From Burkholderiaceae bacterium (GTDB lineage Bacteria; Pseudomonadota; Gammaproteobacteria; Burkholderiales; Burkholderiaceae), in contig CANKKB010000003.1 in NCBI GenBank assembly GCA_947482555.1, forward strand, positions 1-39,193: a stretch of DNA of 39,193 nt, in the 5' to 3' direction. Position 1 is the first letter of the stretch. Each line of letters begins with the position of its first letter. The notes under the pieces were generated by a model. It saw only the letters and a program-made list of their open reading frames with translations, was not told where the DNA came from and made no database searches. The position numbers and the translations under genes were made by a program. Shown here piece after piece: positions 1 through 9,913 of the stretch.

Positions 1-561
1 ATGCATTTTTTCCATGATGCGGGCCTTATGCACTTTTATCGTTGCGTCAACAAGATTAAATTGCTTAGCAATTTCTTTATTTTTAAAACCCTTTACCAGC
101 AAATGACATACTTCTTTTTCACGCGGTGTGAGCAAAGAAAAATTCTTTCTTACATTACCTTCTTGGGCTGATTTTTGCATTTGTGCCTGGTCTTTGGTGA
201 GGCCAGTATCAATCGCAGCAAATAATTCCGTTAAATTAAATGGCTTAAATAAAAAATCAATGGCGCCATTTTTTAAGCCTTGGACAATTTGTTTTTTATG
301 GCTTTGGCCACTAATAAAAATGATTGGTGTTTTTAAACCTAGTTCCGTTAATTGCTCCTGTAAATCTAAACCGATTAGGTCAGGCATTTGCATATCAAGC
401 AAAATAACAGCCGGCGATACAGGCATTAAATTTTCCATAAAATCTTTAGCGCGCGCAAAATCTTGCACCGCATAACCTGCATCAACTAATGTACGTGTAA
501 GCGATGACCTTATCGAAATATCATCATCGATTAAGTAAACATGGCCTTTTGAATTTGTCAT
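1..561 (-). CDS. Response regulator, FixJ/NarL-type (receiver + LuxR-type HTH), C-terminus cut by window edge
   Basis: Open minus-strand frame from ATG at 561 to the window edge, absent from the ORF track: MTNSKGHVYLIDDDISIRSSLTRTL...VILLDMQMPDLIGLDL...FLFKPFNLTEL...LLTPREKEVCHLLVKGFKNKEIAKQFNLVDATIKVHKARIMEKMH. Receiver Asp motif and LuxR HTH are recognisable. Confidence 0.9.
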   Translation of the reverse strand, partial: MTNSKGHVYLIDDDISIRSSLTRTLVDAGYAVQDFARAKDFMENLMPVSPAVILLDMQMPDLIGLDLQEQLTELGLKTPIIFISGQSHKKQIVQGLKNGAIDFLFKPFNLTELFAAIDTGLTKDQAQMQKSAQEGNVRKNFSLLTPREKEVCHLLVKGFKNKEIAKQFNLVDATIKVHKARIMEKMH

Positions 562-594
562 GATTGAAAAAGACTTTATGCGGACGAATAAGAC

Positions 595-813
595 TTAGTG
601 TGAAACCCTACTATATGCCGAAAAGTTGCGGCTACCGCTTGCTTCAATTTGCGTGTCTTTACCACTGGGATCTTTATAAGAAGCAGCCTCTGAGGCAGGA
701 TAAATTAGTTTGACACGGGCTAAGGCTTGCTCGAGCGAATCGGCATGCAAGCGAATCGTTTGCTCCCAAAGCTCACTTTGCTTCTTGCGTCGCAGTTTAA
801 TTATCCAAAACAT
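595..813 (-). CDS. Small hypothetical protein (72 aa) between kinase and regulator genes
   Basis: ORF in the same orientation with short spacing between histidine kinase and response regulator; no recognised domain. Confidence 0.55.
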   Translation of the reverse strand: MFWIIKLRRKKQSELWEQTIRLHADSLEQALARVKLIYPASEAASYKDPSGKDTQIEASGSRNFSAYSRVSH

Positions 814-897
814 AAATGTTCCACTTTTTAGTAATGGTTCTTTTATATCAATGATTTAGCAAGATGGCTATTCGCCCTAGGGCCAATACAAGCTTGC

Positions 898-2349
898 TTA
901 AACATCTTTCGGCAGGATAATAATGAACCTTGCGCCCTGAGTGGGCATATTTTCATGCCAAATTTTACCGTTATGGCGTATAATGATGTGCCTACAAAGC
1001 CATAAGCCCAAACCCATTCCAGAGTTAGTCACGCCGGCAAATAAGTTAAATAGTTGACCTTTTTTTTCTTGGGAAATACCTGGGCCATTATCAGAAATAG
1101 CAATCCTTATCTCTTGATCGGTAGATGAAGAATGAATTGTCACCAATCCACCCTCTGCGATTTTTTGACTAGCAATGGCATTAATTGAGTTATTTAGTAT
1201 ATTAATAAGCACCTGCTGAATCTCCCCAGAATTAATTGGTGCACTTACTTCTGGTGCCAACTTTAAATTTACCTTAATCTGATGGATGCTTAATTCTGGT
1301 TTCGCAAAACTTAATACATTTTTAATTAAAGTGTTTATGTCATGTTGACCTGCAATGGTGGCATCCCCAGCAAAGGCCTCTCGTAAAGACTTAATAATGT
1401 TGCTAGCGCGCAGATTATCGCTAGCGAGCTGCCCTAAAATTTCTTGGGCAGACTCTGGGCTTAATTTGTTCTGCGCTAATTTCTGCTGCAAAAATTCAAT
1501 ATTGATACTTGAAGCACCTAGAGGCTGGTTTAATTCATGTGCAATAGAGGCAGATAGAGCACTAATTTCAACCGTCTTATTTACTTTTAGTAAGGAACTG
1601 ATTAAAAGTTCTTTTTCTTGTAATAGCCTTGATATTTCCAGATTTTCATCCTCTGCAAGGTTTATTTTCCCCTGCAATTCCTGCTTTTTATCAACTTGTT
1701 GTTGTAGATAATAAATACCAAGCACGATGTAGACTAATAACACACAGGTAAATCCAATCCACCGAATTCCGAAGGCTATGGGATCTTCAGAGTAAAGAAA
1801 AATATTGAGCTGCCCTTCTGCAGTGAGAGTTCGATACGTTCTCGCTACACTCGCAAAGAAATTAAGTGCAGTTAGCCCTAAAATTAACTGGATAACCCTA
1901 TCGCGCCCATTTTTAAAAAATTTAAATAAGAGAATCATCTGCCATAACAGTAATATTTCCTGAGAGATAGTTACTAGGGCAACTCGTTGAGAAAAACTAT
2001 TAACCGTGGTACGCAATGGCTCGTATAAGCAGGCGATAATAAGTGGGATGCACCAGAATGCGAATATGACTTGCCATGTTAGCTTTTCCTGATTCCATTT
2101 TTTATAAAGAATTACCAGTGCTATATTGGCGGCAACATAACAAGTATTGGCAATAGTTAATAAAAAATTATTAACCCAGGGGGCTAAACCAAAGGACAAA
2201 CAACAAAGTCCATAAAGTCCAATGCTAATAAGTAAGTTGTAGTTAGCGCTATCAGCCTTACTAAATTTAAAGTTCCATAAAAAACTAAGAAAAAAAGTAA
2301 AAGATAGTAGGGCAAAAACCAGAAAGAAGGTTTGATTAGCGATTTCCAT
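898..2349 (-). CDS. Sensor histidine kinase with multi-TM N-terminal sensor region
   Basis: About 7 hydrophobic segments, then H-box ASIAHELNQPLGA, N-box-like LINILNNSINAIA, G-box DNGPGIS and GMGLGLWLCRHII. Confidence 0.9.
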   Translation of the reverse strand: MEIANQTFFLVFALLSFTFFLSFLWNFKFSKADSANYNLLISIGLYGLCCLSFGLAPWVNNFLLTIANTCYVAANIALVILYKKWNQEKLTWQVIFAFWCIPLIIACLYEPLRTTVNSFSQRVALVTISQEILLLWQMILLFKFFKNGRDRVIQLILGLTALNFFASVARTYRTLTAEGQLNIFLYSEDPIAFGIRWIGFTCVLLVYIVLGIYYLQQQVDKKQELQGKINLAEDENLEISRLLQEKELLISSLLKVNKTVEISALSASIAHELNQPLGASSINIEFLQQKLAQNKLSPESAQEILGQLASDNLRASNIIKSLREAFAGDATIAGQHDINTLIKNVLSFAKPELSIHQIKVNLKLAPEVSAPINSGEIQQVLINILNNSINAIASQKIAEGGLVTIHSSSTDQEIRIAISDNGPGISQEKKGQLFNLFAGVTNSGMGLGLWLCRHIIIRHNGKIWHENMPTQGARFIIILPKDV

Positions 2350-2452
2350 TATTTAATTATAGTTTTTGGCTCATTTGCAGGTGGTAATAGAGTTTAAATA
2401 TAGCGCATACTAATGCCTGATCCTTTTTAACTACCTTTCTGAGTGCCATGTC

Positions 2453-3445
2453 ATGATCCATTTATCTAAATACCTACTACCCTTGGGCTTACTAAACCGA
2501 TTTTCAATTTTTGCCAGCGCCTTATTGATGGTCTGCGCTGCCTATGCCCAAAGCGACAAACCTTTAGTTTTAGTGGTGCCATTTCCCCCTGGTGGCAGTA
2601 CCGACATTACCGCACGGACGATTCAAACCAAATTATCCGAGCGCATTGGTAGACCTGTCGTAATTGAAAACCGTGCGGGAGCTGCCAGCCAAATAGCAAC
2701 CCAACATGTGGCTCGTTCGCCCGCTGATGGTAATACGCTCTTAGTTAGTTTTGATAATCATGCGATTAATCCCATTGTTAAGCCCAAATTACCTTACGAC
2801 ACTTTCAAGGATTTTGTGGGGGTGAGTCTCTTGGTACGCTTTCCATTGGTCATAGCAGCCAACCCATCAGTACCGGCAAATAATTTAGCGGGTTTTATTG
2901 AGGCCGCTAGAAAAAAACCGGGTGCATATAGTTATGCTTCAACTGGAGTTGGCTCATTAAATCAATTGGCCATGGAAGATATCAAACGAAAATTTGGGAT
3001 TTTCGTTTTACACGTTCCCTATGGTGGCGGTGGGCCAGCTATACAAGCGGTAGTGAGTAATACTGCTAGCCTAACTTTACTTAGTTATGCTGCTCTTAAA
3101 GGTCAAATTCAGGCTGACAAGTTAAAACCCTTAGCTGTGACTGGTGCGCGCAGATTACCTGAACTGCCACAAACTCCGACAGTTGCAGAATCGGGTTATC
3201 CCAATTTTGAGGCCTACTCTTGGATTGGTATTTTTGCCCCCGCTGACACTTCACCAGCGATTCTAAAAAAACTGACCGCAGACTTTCAAGCAGTTTTAAA
3301 TGATCCTGAAATTAAGGCCAAGCTGACTCAAGGTGGTTTTGATGTTTTAGCCTCCGATGGCCCAAGTTTAGATCGCTACACCAAAACAGAATTTGAGCGT
3401 TGGAGCCAATTTGTTAAAGCAACCCAGTTAAAACTCGACGACTAA
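2453..3445 (+). CDS. Tripartite tricarboxylate transporter substrate-binding protein (Bug/TctC family)
   Basis: Signal peptide, then LVVPFPPGGSTDITARTIQTKLSERIGRPVVIENRAGAASQIA; typical Bug N-lobe motif and C-terminal pattern. Confidence 0.92.
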   Translation: MIHLSKYLLPLGLLNRFSIFASALLMVCAAYAQSDKPLVLVVPFPPGGSTDITARTIQTKLSERIGRPVVIENRAGAASQIATQHVARSPADGNTLLVSFDNHAINPIVKPKLPYDTFKDFVGVSLLVRFPLVIAANPSVPANNLAGFIEAARKKPGAYSYASTGVGSLNQLAMEDIKRKFGIFVLHVPYGGGGPAIQAVVSNTASLTLLSYAALKGQIQADKLKPLAVTGARRLPELPQTPTVAESGYPNFEAYSWIGIFAPADTSPAILKKLTADFQAVLNDPEIKAKLTQGGFDVLASDGPSLDRYTKTEFERWSQFVKATQLKLDD

Positions 3446-3447
3446 AC

Positions 3448-5145
3448 ATGGCTGATCAATTAACAGGTGCTGAAGCCTTAGTAAGAATGCTTGAGGCCTA
3501 TCAGGTCAAACATATTTTTGGCTTATGTGGTGATACATCATTACCCTTTTACGACGCCTTGCAGCGCCTTGATCATGGGATGGAACATATACTCACGCGC
3601 GATGAACGCAGTGCTGGGTATATGGCTGACGCCTATGCGCGAGTTACGGGCAAAGTTGGGGTCTGTGAAGGGCCCAGCGGTGGCGGAGCAACCTATCTAC
3701 TCCCAGCCTTACTTGAAGCCAATGAGTCCTCAATTCCTATTTTAGGGATTACCTCTGATGTGCCGGTGACGTCGCGCGGCAAATACCCACTGACAGAACT
3801 CAATCAGCAAGCGCTTTATCAACCGCTAACAAAGTGGAATGCCACCATCGACTTAGCTGAGCAAATTCCCTCGGTAGTGCGCAATGCCTTTCGTGCCATG
3901 ACAACAGGTCGACCCGGCGCAGCTCATATCTGTTTACCTCATGATGTACAAAAACATCCGGTTTCTATTAGCGATATATGGGCGCAAACAGAAAATAGTA
4001 TTTATCCAGCACAACGCTTTGTGGCTAATGCGAGCGATATTAAACGGGCTGCTGAACTAATCCTGCATGCTCAATTTCCTGTCATCATTTGTGGCGGCGG
4101 AGTAATTAATTCTGGTGCTGAAGCAATTTTGCAAGCCCTTGTCGAGCTCCTTAATATTCCCCTTTGCACCACGGTCAGTGGTCAAGGTAGCTTGGCGGGT
4201 ACTCATCCCCTCAATGCTGGTGTAGTTGGTGCGAATGGTGGCGTAATGGCGACACGCGATGTAGTCAGCGCTGCTGATTTAGTCTTTTTTATCTCTTGCC
4301 GAGCAGGCTCAACCACCACGGAAAATTGGCGTTTTCCCAACAAAGCTACCCCAATCATTCATCTTGATGTAGATCCTGAAACCATTGGCGCTAACTACCC
4401 TACTGCAGTTGGTTTAGTAGGTGATGCTAAATTAACTCTAGAGCGGCTGTTTGAGTCTATTCAAATAAACCTTATCAGTCGACGTCAAAATTGTGTAGAT
4501 GGCAAAGCCGTTGTCAGTAAAGCTAAAGAAGAGAAAATGCTGCCTTTCTTAAAATTGGCTAACGCTAATGAAACGCCAATTCTTCCTGAGCGGATTGTGC
4601 ATACTTTAAATCGCCTACTACCAAGCGATGCTATCGTGTGCGCAGACCCAGGTACACCATGCCCCTACTTTTCGGCTTATTTTCAAACTGATATGGCAGG
4701 TCGTCATTTCATTACGAACCGCGCGCAAGGAGCGCTTGGGTTTGCCATGTCTGCTGCTATTGGCGCAGCGATTGGTCGACCAAATTCAAAATGTGTTGCC
4801 GTAATGGGCGATGGTAGTTTTGGCTTTACTGTTGGTGAACTAGAAACCATTACTCGCTATAAGCTGCCCTTGCTGATGATTGTCATTTCTAATTCAGTGT
4901 ATGGATGGATTAAAGCAAGTCAAAAATCAGGTTATGATCAGCGCTACTTTTCAGTCGATTTCAATCGCACTGATCACGCTAAAGTTGCTGCGGCCTATGG
5001 CATTAAATCCTGGCGCGTAGAAGATCCGCTCAAATTGGAGGCCATAATGAAAGAGGCGATTGCTAGCGATGAACCAACGCTCATCGATATCATTTCCCAG
5101 CCCTTACAAGACGCACAAGCACCAGTTAGTCAGTGGATGGGTTAA
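3448..5145 (+). CDS. Thiamine pyrophosphate-dependent enzyme (acetolactate synthase-like superfamily)
   Basis: N-terminal catalytic Glu region TRDERSAGYMADAYARVTGKVGVCEGPSGGG; ThDP/Mg motif MGDGSFGFTVGELETITRYKLPLLMIVISNSVYG. Confidence 0.9.
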   Translation: MADQLTGAEALVRMLEAYQVKHIFGLCGDTSLPFYDALQRLDHGMEHILTRDERSAGYMADAYARVTGKVGVCEGPSGGGATYLLPALLEANESSIPILGITSDVPVTSRGKYPLTELNQQALYQPLTKWNATIDLAEQIPSVVRNAFRAMTTGRPGAAHICLPHDVQKHPVSISDIWAQTENSIYPAQRFVANASDIKRAAELILHAQFPVIICGGGVINSGAEAILQALVELLNIPLCTTVSGQGSLAGTHPLNAGVVGANGGVMATRDVVSAADLVFFISCRAGSTTTENWRFPNKATPIIHLDVDPETIGANYPTAVGLVGDAKLTLERLFESIQINLISRRQNCVDGKAVVSKAKEEKMLPFLKLANANETPILPERIVHTLNRLLPSDAIVCADPGTPCPYFSAYFQTDMAGRHFITNRAQGALGFAMSAAIGAAIGRPNSKCVAVMGDGSFGFTVGELETITRYKLPLLMIVISNSVYGWIKASQKSGYDQRYFSVDFNRTDHAKVAAAYGIKSWRVEDPLKLEAIMKEAIASDEPTLIDIISQPLQDAQAPVSQWMG

Positions 5146-6117
5146 TTATTCCATCTTAGCGCCAGATAGTCTGACTACTTCGGCTAATGCTGGCGCTTCA
5201 GCCGTTAAGGCCGCCTGAAACTGGGCTGGTGACTTGGATAAGACTAAATCCATGCCTTGTGAAGCTAACTTTTGTTTAACGCCAGCTTGGGTCATGCCTT
5301 TAGCAACCGCTGCAAACATTTTATTTACGATGATTGCGGGGGTTCCCGCAGGAAAATAAAGTCCATAAGAAAAGGTGGAGTTATATCCCATTAACCCACT
5401 CTCTTCCGCGCTAGGAATTCCGGGGATCGCTGCTGAAGGTTTAGCAGAAGTTAACGCTAGCGCCCTTAAGGTGCCATTTTTGATAAAACCCATCACTGTT
5501 GGCGGCGTGGCAAACATGACCTGAGTATTTCCGGCAATAGTGGATACTGCTGCTGGACTGCCGCCCTTAAATTGAATAGTGGTGAACTTCACTTGAGTAA
5601 CACCTTCAAACAAAGCAGTCGCCAAATGGGGTGTTGAACCATTGCCAGACGAGGCATTAAAAATAACTCCCGGGTTTGCTTTACCAAATTTAATTAAGTC
5701 TTGTAAATTTTTATAAGGCTCATTGGGATTGACGCAAATAATCATTGAGCCACTAGCAAGGTTGCCAACAGGAATGAAATCGGTTTGTTGATCCAAGGCC
5801 ATTTTGGGGAAAAGCGCTTTAATTTGTGCGTGTGGCCCCGACATCGAAATCGTGTAGCCATCGGGCGCTGCTTTAGCGACTAAATCAGCGGCTATAGCAC
5901 CACCTACTCCCGGTCTATTCTCAACATTCACAGGCACACCAATTTCTTTAGAAATTTGCTCGGCACTGATTCTGGCAACAAAATCAGCTGCTCCACCTGG
6001 GGGATATCCAATGACTAATTTAATTGGCCGTTCAGGATAAACACTTTGTGCCATGACCGCAGTATTGTGCACAAGAAAACCAATAATCAAGGCATAACTT
6101 AGCTTTCTTAACATCAA
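5146..6117 (-). CDS. Bug/TctC-family substrate-binding protein
   Basis: Signal peptide, then YPERPIKLVIGYPPGGAADFVARISAEQISKEIGVPVNVENRPGVGGAIAADLVAKAAPDGYTI. Confidence 0.92.
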   Translation of the reverse strand: MMLRKLSYALIIGFLVHNTAVMAQSVYPERPIKLVIGYPPGGAADFVARISAEQISKEIGVPVNVENRPGVGGAIAADLVAKAAPDGYTISMSGPHAQIKALFPKMALDQQTDFIPVGNLASGSMIICVNPNEPYKNLQDLIKFGKANPGVIFNASSGNGSTPHLATALFEGVTQVKFTTIQFKGGSPAAVSTIAGNTQVMFATPPTVMGFIKNGTLRALALTSAKPSAAIPGIPSAEESGLMGYNSTFSYGLYFPAGTPAIIVNKMFAAVAKGMTQAGVKQKLASQGMDLVLSKSPAQFQAALTAEAPALAEVVRLSGAKME

Positions 6118-6900
6118 TTATTTACCTTTAAAAATAGGGGTCCGCTTTTCTGCAAAGGCTTTTCGCCCTTCCTTGTAATCCTCACTGGCAAAACAGGCAT
6201 CGACCATTGCCATCGCCCGGGCATGATCTTGTTGGTTGTGCTCAGCTAAGGCTTGCTGGATCGCAAATTTACTTGCCGCAATCGTTAACGGTGCATTTTC
6301 TGCGATCCCTTCAGCGTAGGCCAAAACTGCTGCATCTAAGGTATTAACACTATGAACCTTGGATACAAACCCCATTTGTAGTGCGTCTGCAGAATTAAAA
6401 CGGCGTGCACTAAAGAATATATCGGCAGTGTTAGCCGGCCCCATAATGCTAATAAAACGCGCTATTCCTTTGGGGCTATAAGCAAGACCTAAACGTGCAG
6501 CAGGCATCCTAAACTGCGCGTCTTCTGCACACAGTCGAATATCGCAAGAGGAAGCAAACCCCAATCCACCGCCAAAGCAATAGCCCCGAATACTAGCAAC
6601 CACGGGTTTCGAACAGGCTATAGGTGCAGCATAGGCTGCTAAGACCGCATTGTTATATTGTTCCTGAGCCTCAGCAGTGCCTCTTAATTTATCAAATTGA
6701 GAAATATCTGCCCCAGAAATAAATGCTTTCTCCCCATCCCCTGCAACCACAATGACGCGCACAGTTGGATCGGCATCAAAGGCCTGCATTGCAGAGGGTA
6801 AATTCGCCCACATCTCGAAAGTCATAGCATTCATTTTTTCTTGGTTAGAAAAAATAATAAAGCCTACTGCACCAGTTTTACGAATAATGAGCTCAGCCAT
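6118..6900 (-). CDS. Enoyl-CoA hydratase/isomerase (crotonase) family protein
   Basis: Crotonase pattern AGDGEKAFISGADISQF and oxyanion-hole region CFGGGLGFASSCDIRLCAEDAQFRMPAARLGL. Confidence 0.92.
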   Translation of the reverse strand: MAELIIRKTGAVGFIIFSNQEKMNAMTFEMWANLPSAMQAFDADPTVRVIVVAGDGEKAFISGADISQFDKLRGTAEAQEQYNNAVLAAYAAPIACSKPVVASIRGYCFGGGLGFASSCDIRLCAEDAQFRMPAARLGLAYSPKGIARFISIMGPANTADIFFSARRFNSADALQMGFVSKVHSVNTLDAAVLAYAEGIAENAPLTIAASKFAIQQALAEHNQQDHARAMAMVDACFASEDYKEGRKAFAEKRTPIFKGK

Positions 6901-6915
6901 AAGTATTTTATTTGC

Positions 6916-8103
6916 CTAAATAATTGCGTTTTTTGTAAAAGATTCAATCATTGCACTGTCATAGCCTAACTCAGTCAATATCTCAGCAGTATGCTGACCA
7001 CGCAAGGGTGAACTGGCGATAATCTGAGATGGCGTTCTAGTTAATTTAATCGACTGGTTTAACAATGAAAGCTCGCCTAGCGTGGGATGGGTGACCCTCC
7101 CAATGGCCCCTAAGTGCTGTACCTGTGGGTCGCTAAAGACTTGATCCATCGCATAAATAGGGCCACAGGGAATACCTTTTTCTAATAGTAACTCCACCCA
7201 TTTAGCGCTAGTTTTATTCATTAAGGCTTTGCTTAACTCAGCATTAAGTCTTGCTCTTCCGGCGGAGCGGCCTTTAGCAGATTTAAATTGCTCATCAAGG
7301 AGCAAATCATCACGCTCAATCGCGCTGGCAAATTTTTCCCAAACTCCCAAACCAGTAGCGGCAATATTAATATAGCCATCCTGTGTTTTATACGCGGATG
7401 TTGGCATGAAGGTAGGATGATCATTACCAACTTGCTGGGCTACCTCGCCACTCATCGTGTAGCGGGCTGCTTGAAAATCCAATAAGGTTAAGCCTGCTTG
7501 CAAGAGATTGGCTTGAACCCATTGCCCTTCCCCGCTTTCATCCCGCTCCAGTAAGGCAGTCATTACCCCCATTGCTGCCAATAGGCCAGCAGTTACATCC
7601 GTTACAGCACCGCCTACCCGCATGGGGCCTTCCCCTGGGGTACCAGTAACTGACATCAAGCCAGATAAACCTTGGGTAATTTGATCAAAACCAGGACGAT
7701 TTTTATAGGGGCCATCTTCACCATAACCTGAAATACTTACTAAGATAATTTTGGGATTGATTTTTTTTAATGATTCGTAATCAATCCCTAAGCGAAATTT
7801 CACATCAGGTCGATAATTCTCAACGACGACATCAGCCGTTTTTGTCAATTGCTCAAAAATGGCTTTCCCTTCTGGCGTCTTCAGATTTAAAGTGATCGAA
7901 CGCTTATTGCGGTGCAGATTTTGAAAATCAGCAGCATCACGTGGTCCAGCATATTCTTCGGGACCGGGATTTTCAATCTTGACCACATCAGCACCAAAAT
8001 CAGCTAAGTGGCGCACACAAACTGGCCCAGCGCGAACGCGCGTTAAATCAAGCACACGAAAACGGGATAAGGCTTTGGAAGCGACTATTTTTGGCATACT
8101 CAA
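6916..8103 (-). CDS. CaiB/BaiF (class III) CoA transferase
   Basis: RVLDLTRVRAGPVCVRHLADFGADVVKIENPGPEEYAG...NKRSITLNLKTPEGKAIF...ADVVVENYRPDVKFRLGIDYESL; typical family III signature. Confidence 0.93.
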   Translation of the reverse strand: MSMPKIVASKALSRFRVLDLTRVRAGPVCVRHLADFGADVVKIENPGPEEYAGPRDAADFQNLHRNKRSITLNLKTPEGKAIFEQLTKTADVVVENYRPDVKFRLGIDYESLKKINPKIILVSISGYGEDGPYKNRPGFDQITQGLSGLMSVTGTPGEGPMRVGGAVTDVTAGLLAAMGVMTALLERDESGEGQWVQANLLQAGLTLLDFQAARYTMSGEVAQQVGNDHPTFMPTSAYKTQDGYINIAATGLGVWEKFASAIERDDLLLDEQFKSAKGRSAGRARLNAELSKALMNKTSAKWVELLLEKGIPCGPIYAMDQVFSDPQVQHLGAIGRVTHPTLGELSLLNQSIKLTRTPSQIIASSPLRGQHTAEILTELGYDSAMIESFTKNAII

Positions 8104-9374
8104 TTCATCATTTCAAGTGCAGGCTTTTTTCTCATTAGATAAAGGCCGATACAAAACCCCAACACGCCTAAGGCGGCAACGTAGTATGCGGGTGCCATTG
8201 CATTCAAGGGAATTAACAGACTGATAAAAATTGGGGTAAGCCCACCAAAAATTGCATAAGCGACATTGTAGGAAAAGGATAGCCCTGAGAACCTTACAGC
8301 CGCAGGAAAGGCCATTACCCCAACTGCAGGAATAATGGCAATAACGCCAACAAAAAATCCATTGAGGCCATAGAGAAGAAAAAGATGCTCAGCTGAAATT
8401 GCCAACTGTTGGTAAAAAATAATTGAAGTGGCTGCAAGTCCAATTGAGCCAATCAGCATGACTCGTCCTGCATTGAATTTTCCTGCTAAAGCACCAAATA
8501 CTAAACACCCGGCTGTTAAGCATAGGGTTGCAAAAATATTAGCCTCAAGTGCCAGTCTAGCGGGCACTTTAAATAAAGTTTGTAGTAAGGTGGGAGTCAT
8601 TAATATCATCGTCACAATTGCTGCAGATAACATCCAGGTCATTAATGCAGTTAAAACGACAGCCGGCCGATGTGCGCGTAAAACTACCTTTAAAGGCAGT
8701 TCTTGGCGACTCAATTGCTGCTGCATAGCTTTGAAAACTGGTGTTTCATGTAACCACTGCCGCAGAAATACTGCAATGATTCCAAAAACGCCACCTAATA
8801 TAAAAGGGGCACGCCATCCACCGCCTAAAATTTGCTCTGGTGTGTAAAAGGTATTAACTAAAACGGCGACGATGGCGCCGAGAAAAATTCCACCCGTTAA
8901 TCCTGCAGTTAAAACAGCACAAGCAAAACTGACGTAACGCGGAGCAACATGTTCTGCAACAAAAACCCATGCCCCCGGAACTTCACCACCAATAGCTGCA
9001 CCTTGCATCATCCGAAAAAATAATAAAATAATCGGTGCATAAATACCGATATCAGCATACGTGGGCATGAGCCCAATAGCCAGAGTGGGAATTGCCATTA
9101 AAAATATACTGAGCGTAAACATTTTTTTGCGCCCACGGGTATCACCAAAGTGCGCCATCACAATACCCCCAATGGGACGCACTAAATATCCTGCCGCAAA
9201 AATACCAAAGGTTTGTAATTGACGCAGCCAGTCGGGCATATTGGCAGGGAAAAATAATGCGCCAATGGAGGTGGCAAAATAAACAAAGATAATAAAGTCG
9301 TAAAATTCGAGTACGCCACCGAGCGCTGATAGGCTCAAAATTTTTAATTCAGAACGACTAAGTGAGCTCATCAA
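8100..9374 (-). CDS. MFS transporter (metabolite:H+ symporter-like)
   Basis: Multi-TM protein with GGVLEFYDFIIFVYFATSIGALFFP and RPIGGIVMAHFGDTRGRKKMF motifs; starts within the 3' end boundary of the CoA transferase gene order (4-bp overlap). Confidence 0.88.
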   Translation of the reverse strand: MMSSLSRSELKILSLSALGGVLEFYDFIIFVYFATSIGALFFPANMPDWLRQLQTFGIFAAGYLVRPIGGIVMAHFGDTRGRKKMFTLSIFLMAIPTLAIGLMPTYADIGIYAPIILLFFRMMQGAAIGGEVPGAWVFVAEHVAPRYVSFACAVLTAGLTGGIFLGAIVAVLVNTFYTPEQILGGGWRAPFILGGVFGIIAVFLRQWLHETPVFKAMQQQLSRQELPLKVVLRAHRPAVVLTALMTWMLSAAIVTMILMTPTLLQTLFKVPARLALEANIFATLCLTAGCLVFGALAGKFNAGRVMLIGSIGLAATSIIFYQQLAISAEHLFLLYGLNGFFVGVIAIIPAVGVMAFPAAVRFSGLSFSYNVAYAIFGGLTPIFISLLIPLNAMAPAYYVAALGVLGFCIGLYLMRKKPALEMMN

Positions 9375-9419
9375 TAAGATCTTTTAAATGATTAGCCAAT
9401 TGGCTAGCGAAGCTTGTTA

Positions 9420-9782
9420 TTACTTTTTGTAATTGCTAGGTTTACATTGATATTCAGTAATTTTGTTGCTGTCAGCAAGATCTTGCACTTTCATCGTGCC
9501 AGCTTTTGGGTTAATGACCGTAATTGAGTTGCCAGTACTGCTTTTATAATTAATGTTGTAAATACCATTCAGTTTGGATATCTGCGCCACCCCACCCAAA
9601 GCATCAGTTTTGCCATCCTTCATTACTAACTCATCAATTTGATAGACCCATTGGCCTTTTTGGTGGTGCACTTGAATCAATAAGTTAGTTGATGAGTTAG
9701 CCTCAGCGCAGACTAGCCGAACCCCTTTAGCGTGGGCGCTAAAGGAAAAAAGAATGCCCAATATTAGTATAAATAGCTTCAT
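9420..9782 (-). CDS. Small exported hypothetical protein
   Basis: 120 aa with N-terminal signal peptide MKLFILILGILFSFSAHAKG. Confidence 0.65.
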   Translation of the reverse strand: MKLFILILGILFSFSAHAKGVRLVCAEANSSTNLLIQVHHQKGQWVYQIDELVMKDGKTDALGGVAQISKLNGIYNINYKSSTGNSITVINPKAGTMKVQDLADSNKITEYQCKPSNYKK

Positions 9783-9913
9783 TTCTAACCCTTTAAAAAC
9801 ATCTCTTAATTATCACCTAATTAGACGCGGCAATGCTGGCTATCCTAATAATCATAGGAGAGCCGCTAATTCCTGTTATAAATATAGCTATATTGGTCTT
9901 TGGAGGGTGCAGT

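Noticed and set aside
128-475. 115-aa plus-strand ORF
   Set aside because: Antisense to a clear response-regulator reading frame on the minus strand (1-561).
874-883. GCCCTAGGGC palindrome downstream of the histidine kinase
   Set aside because: Only 10 bp without a loop or T-run; not a credible terminator or operator on its own.
3448-8103. Oxalate degradation (oxalyl-CoA decarboxylase + formyl-CoA transferase)
   Set aside because: Family-level resemblance only; presence of a crotonase and lack of specific motifs I can verify make the assignment unsafe.
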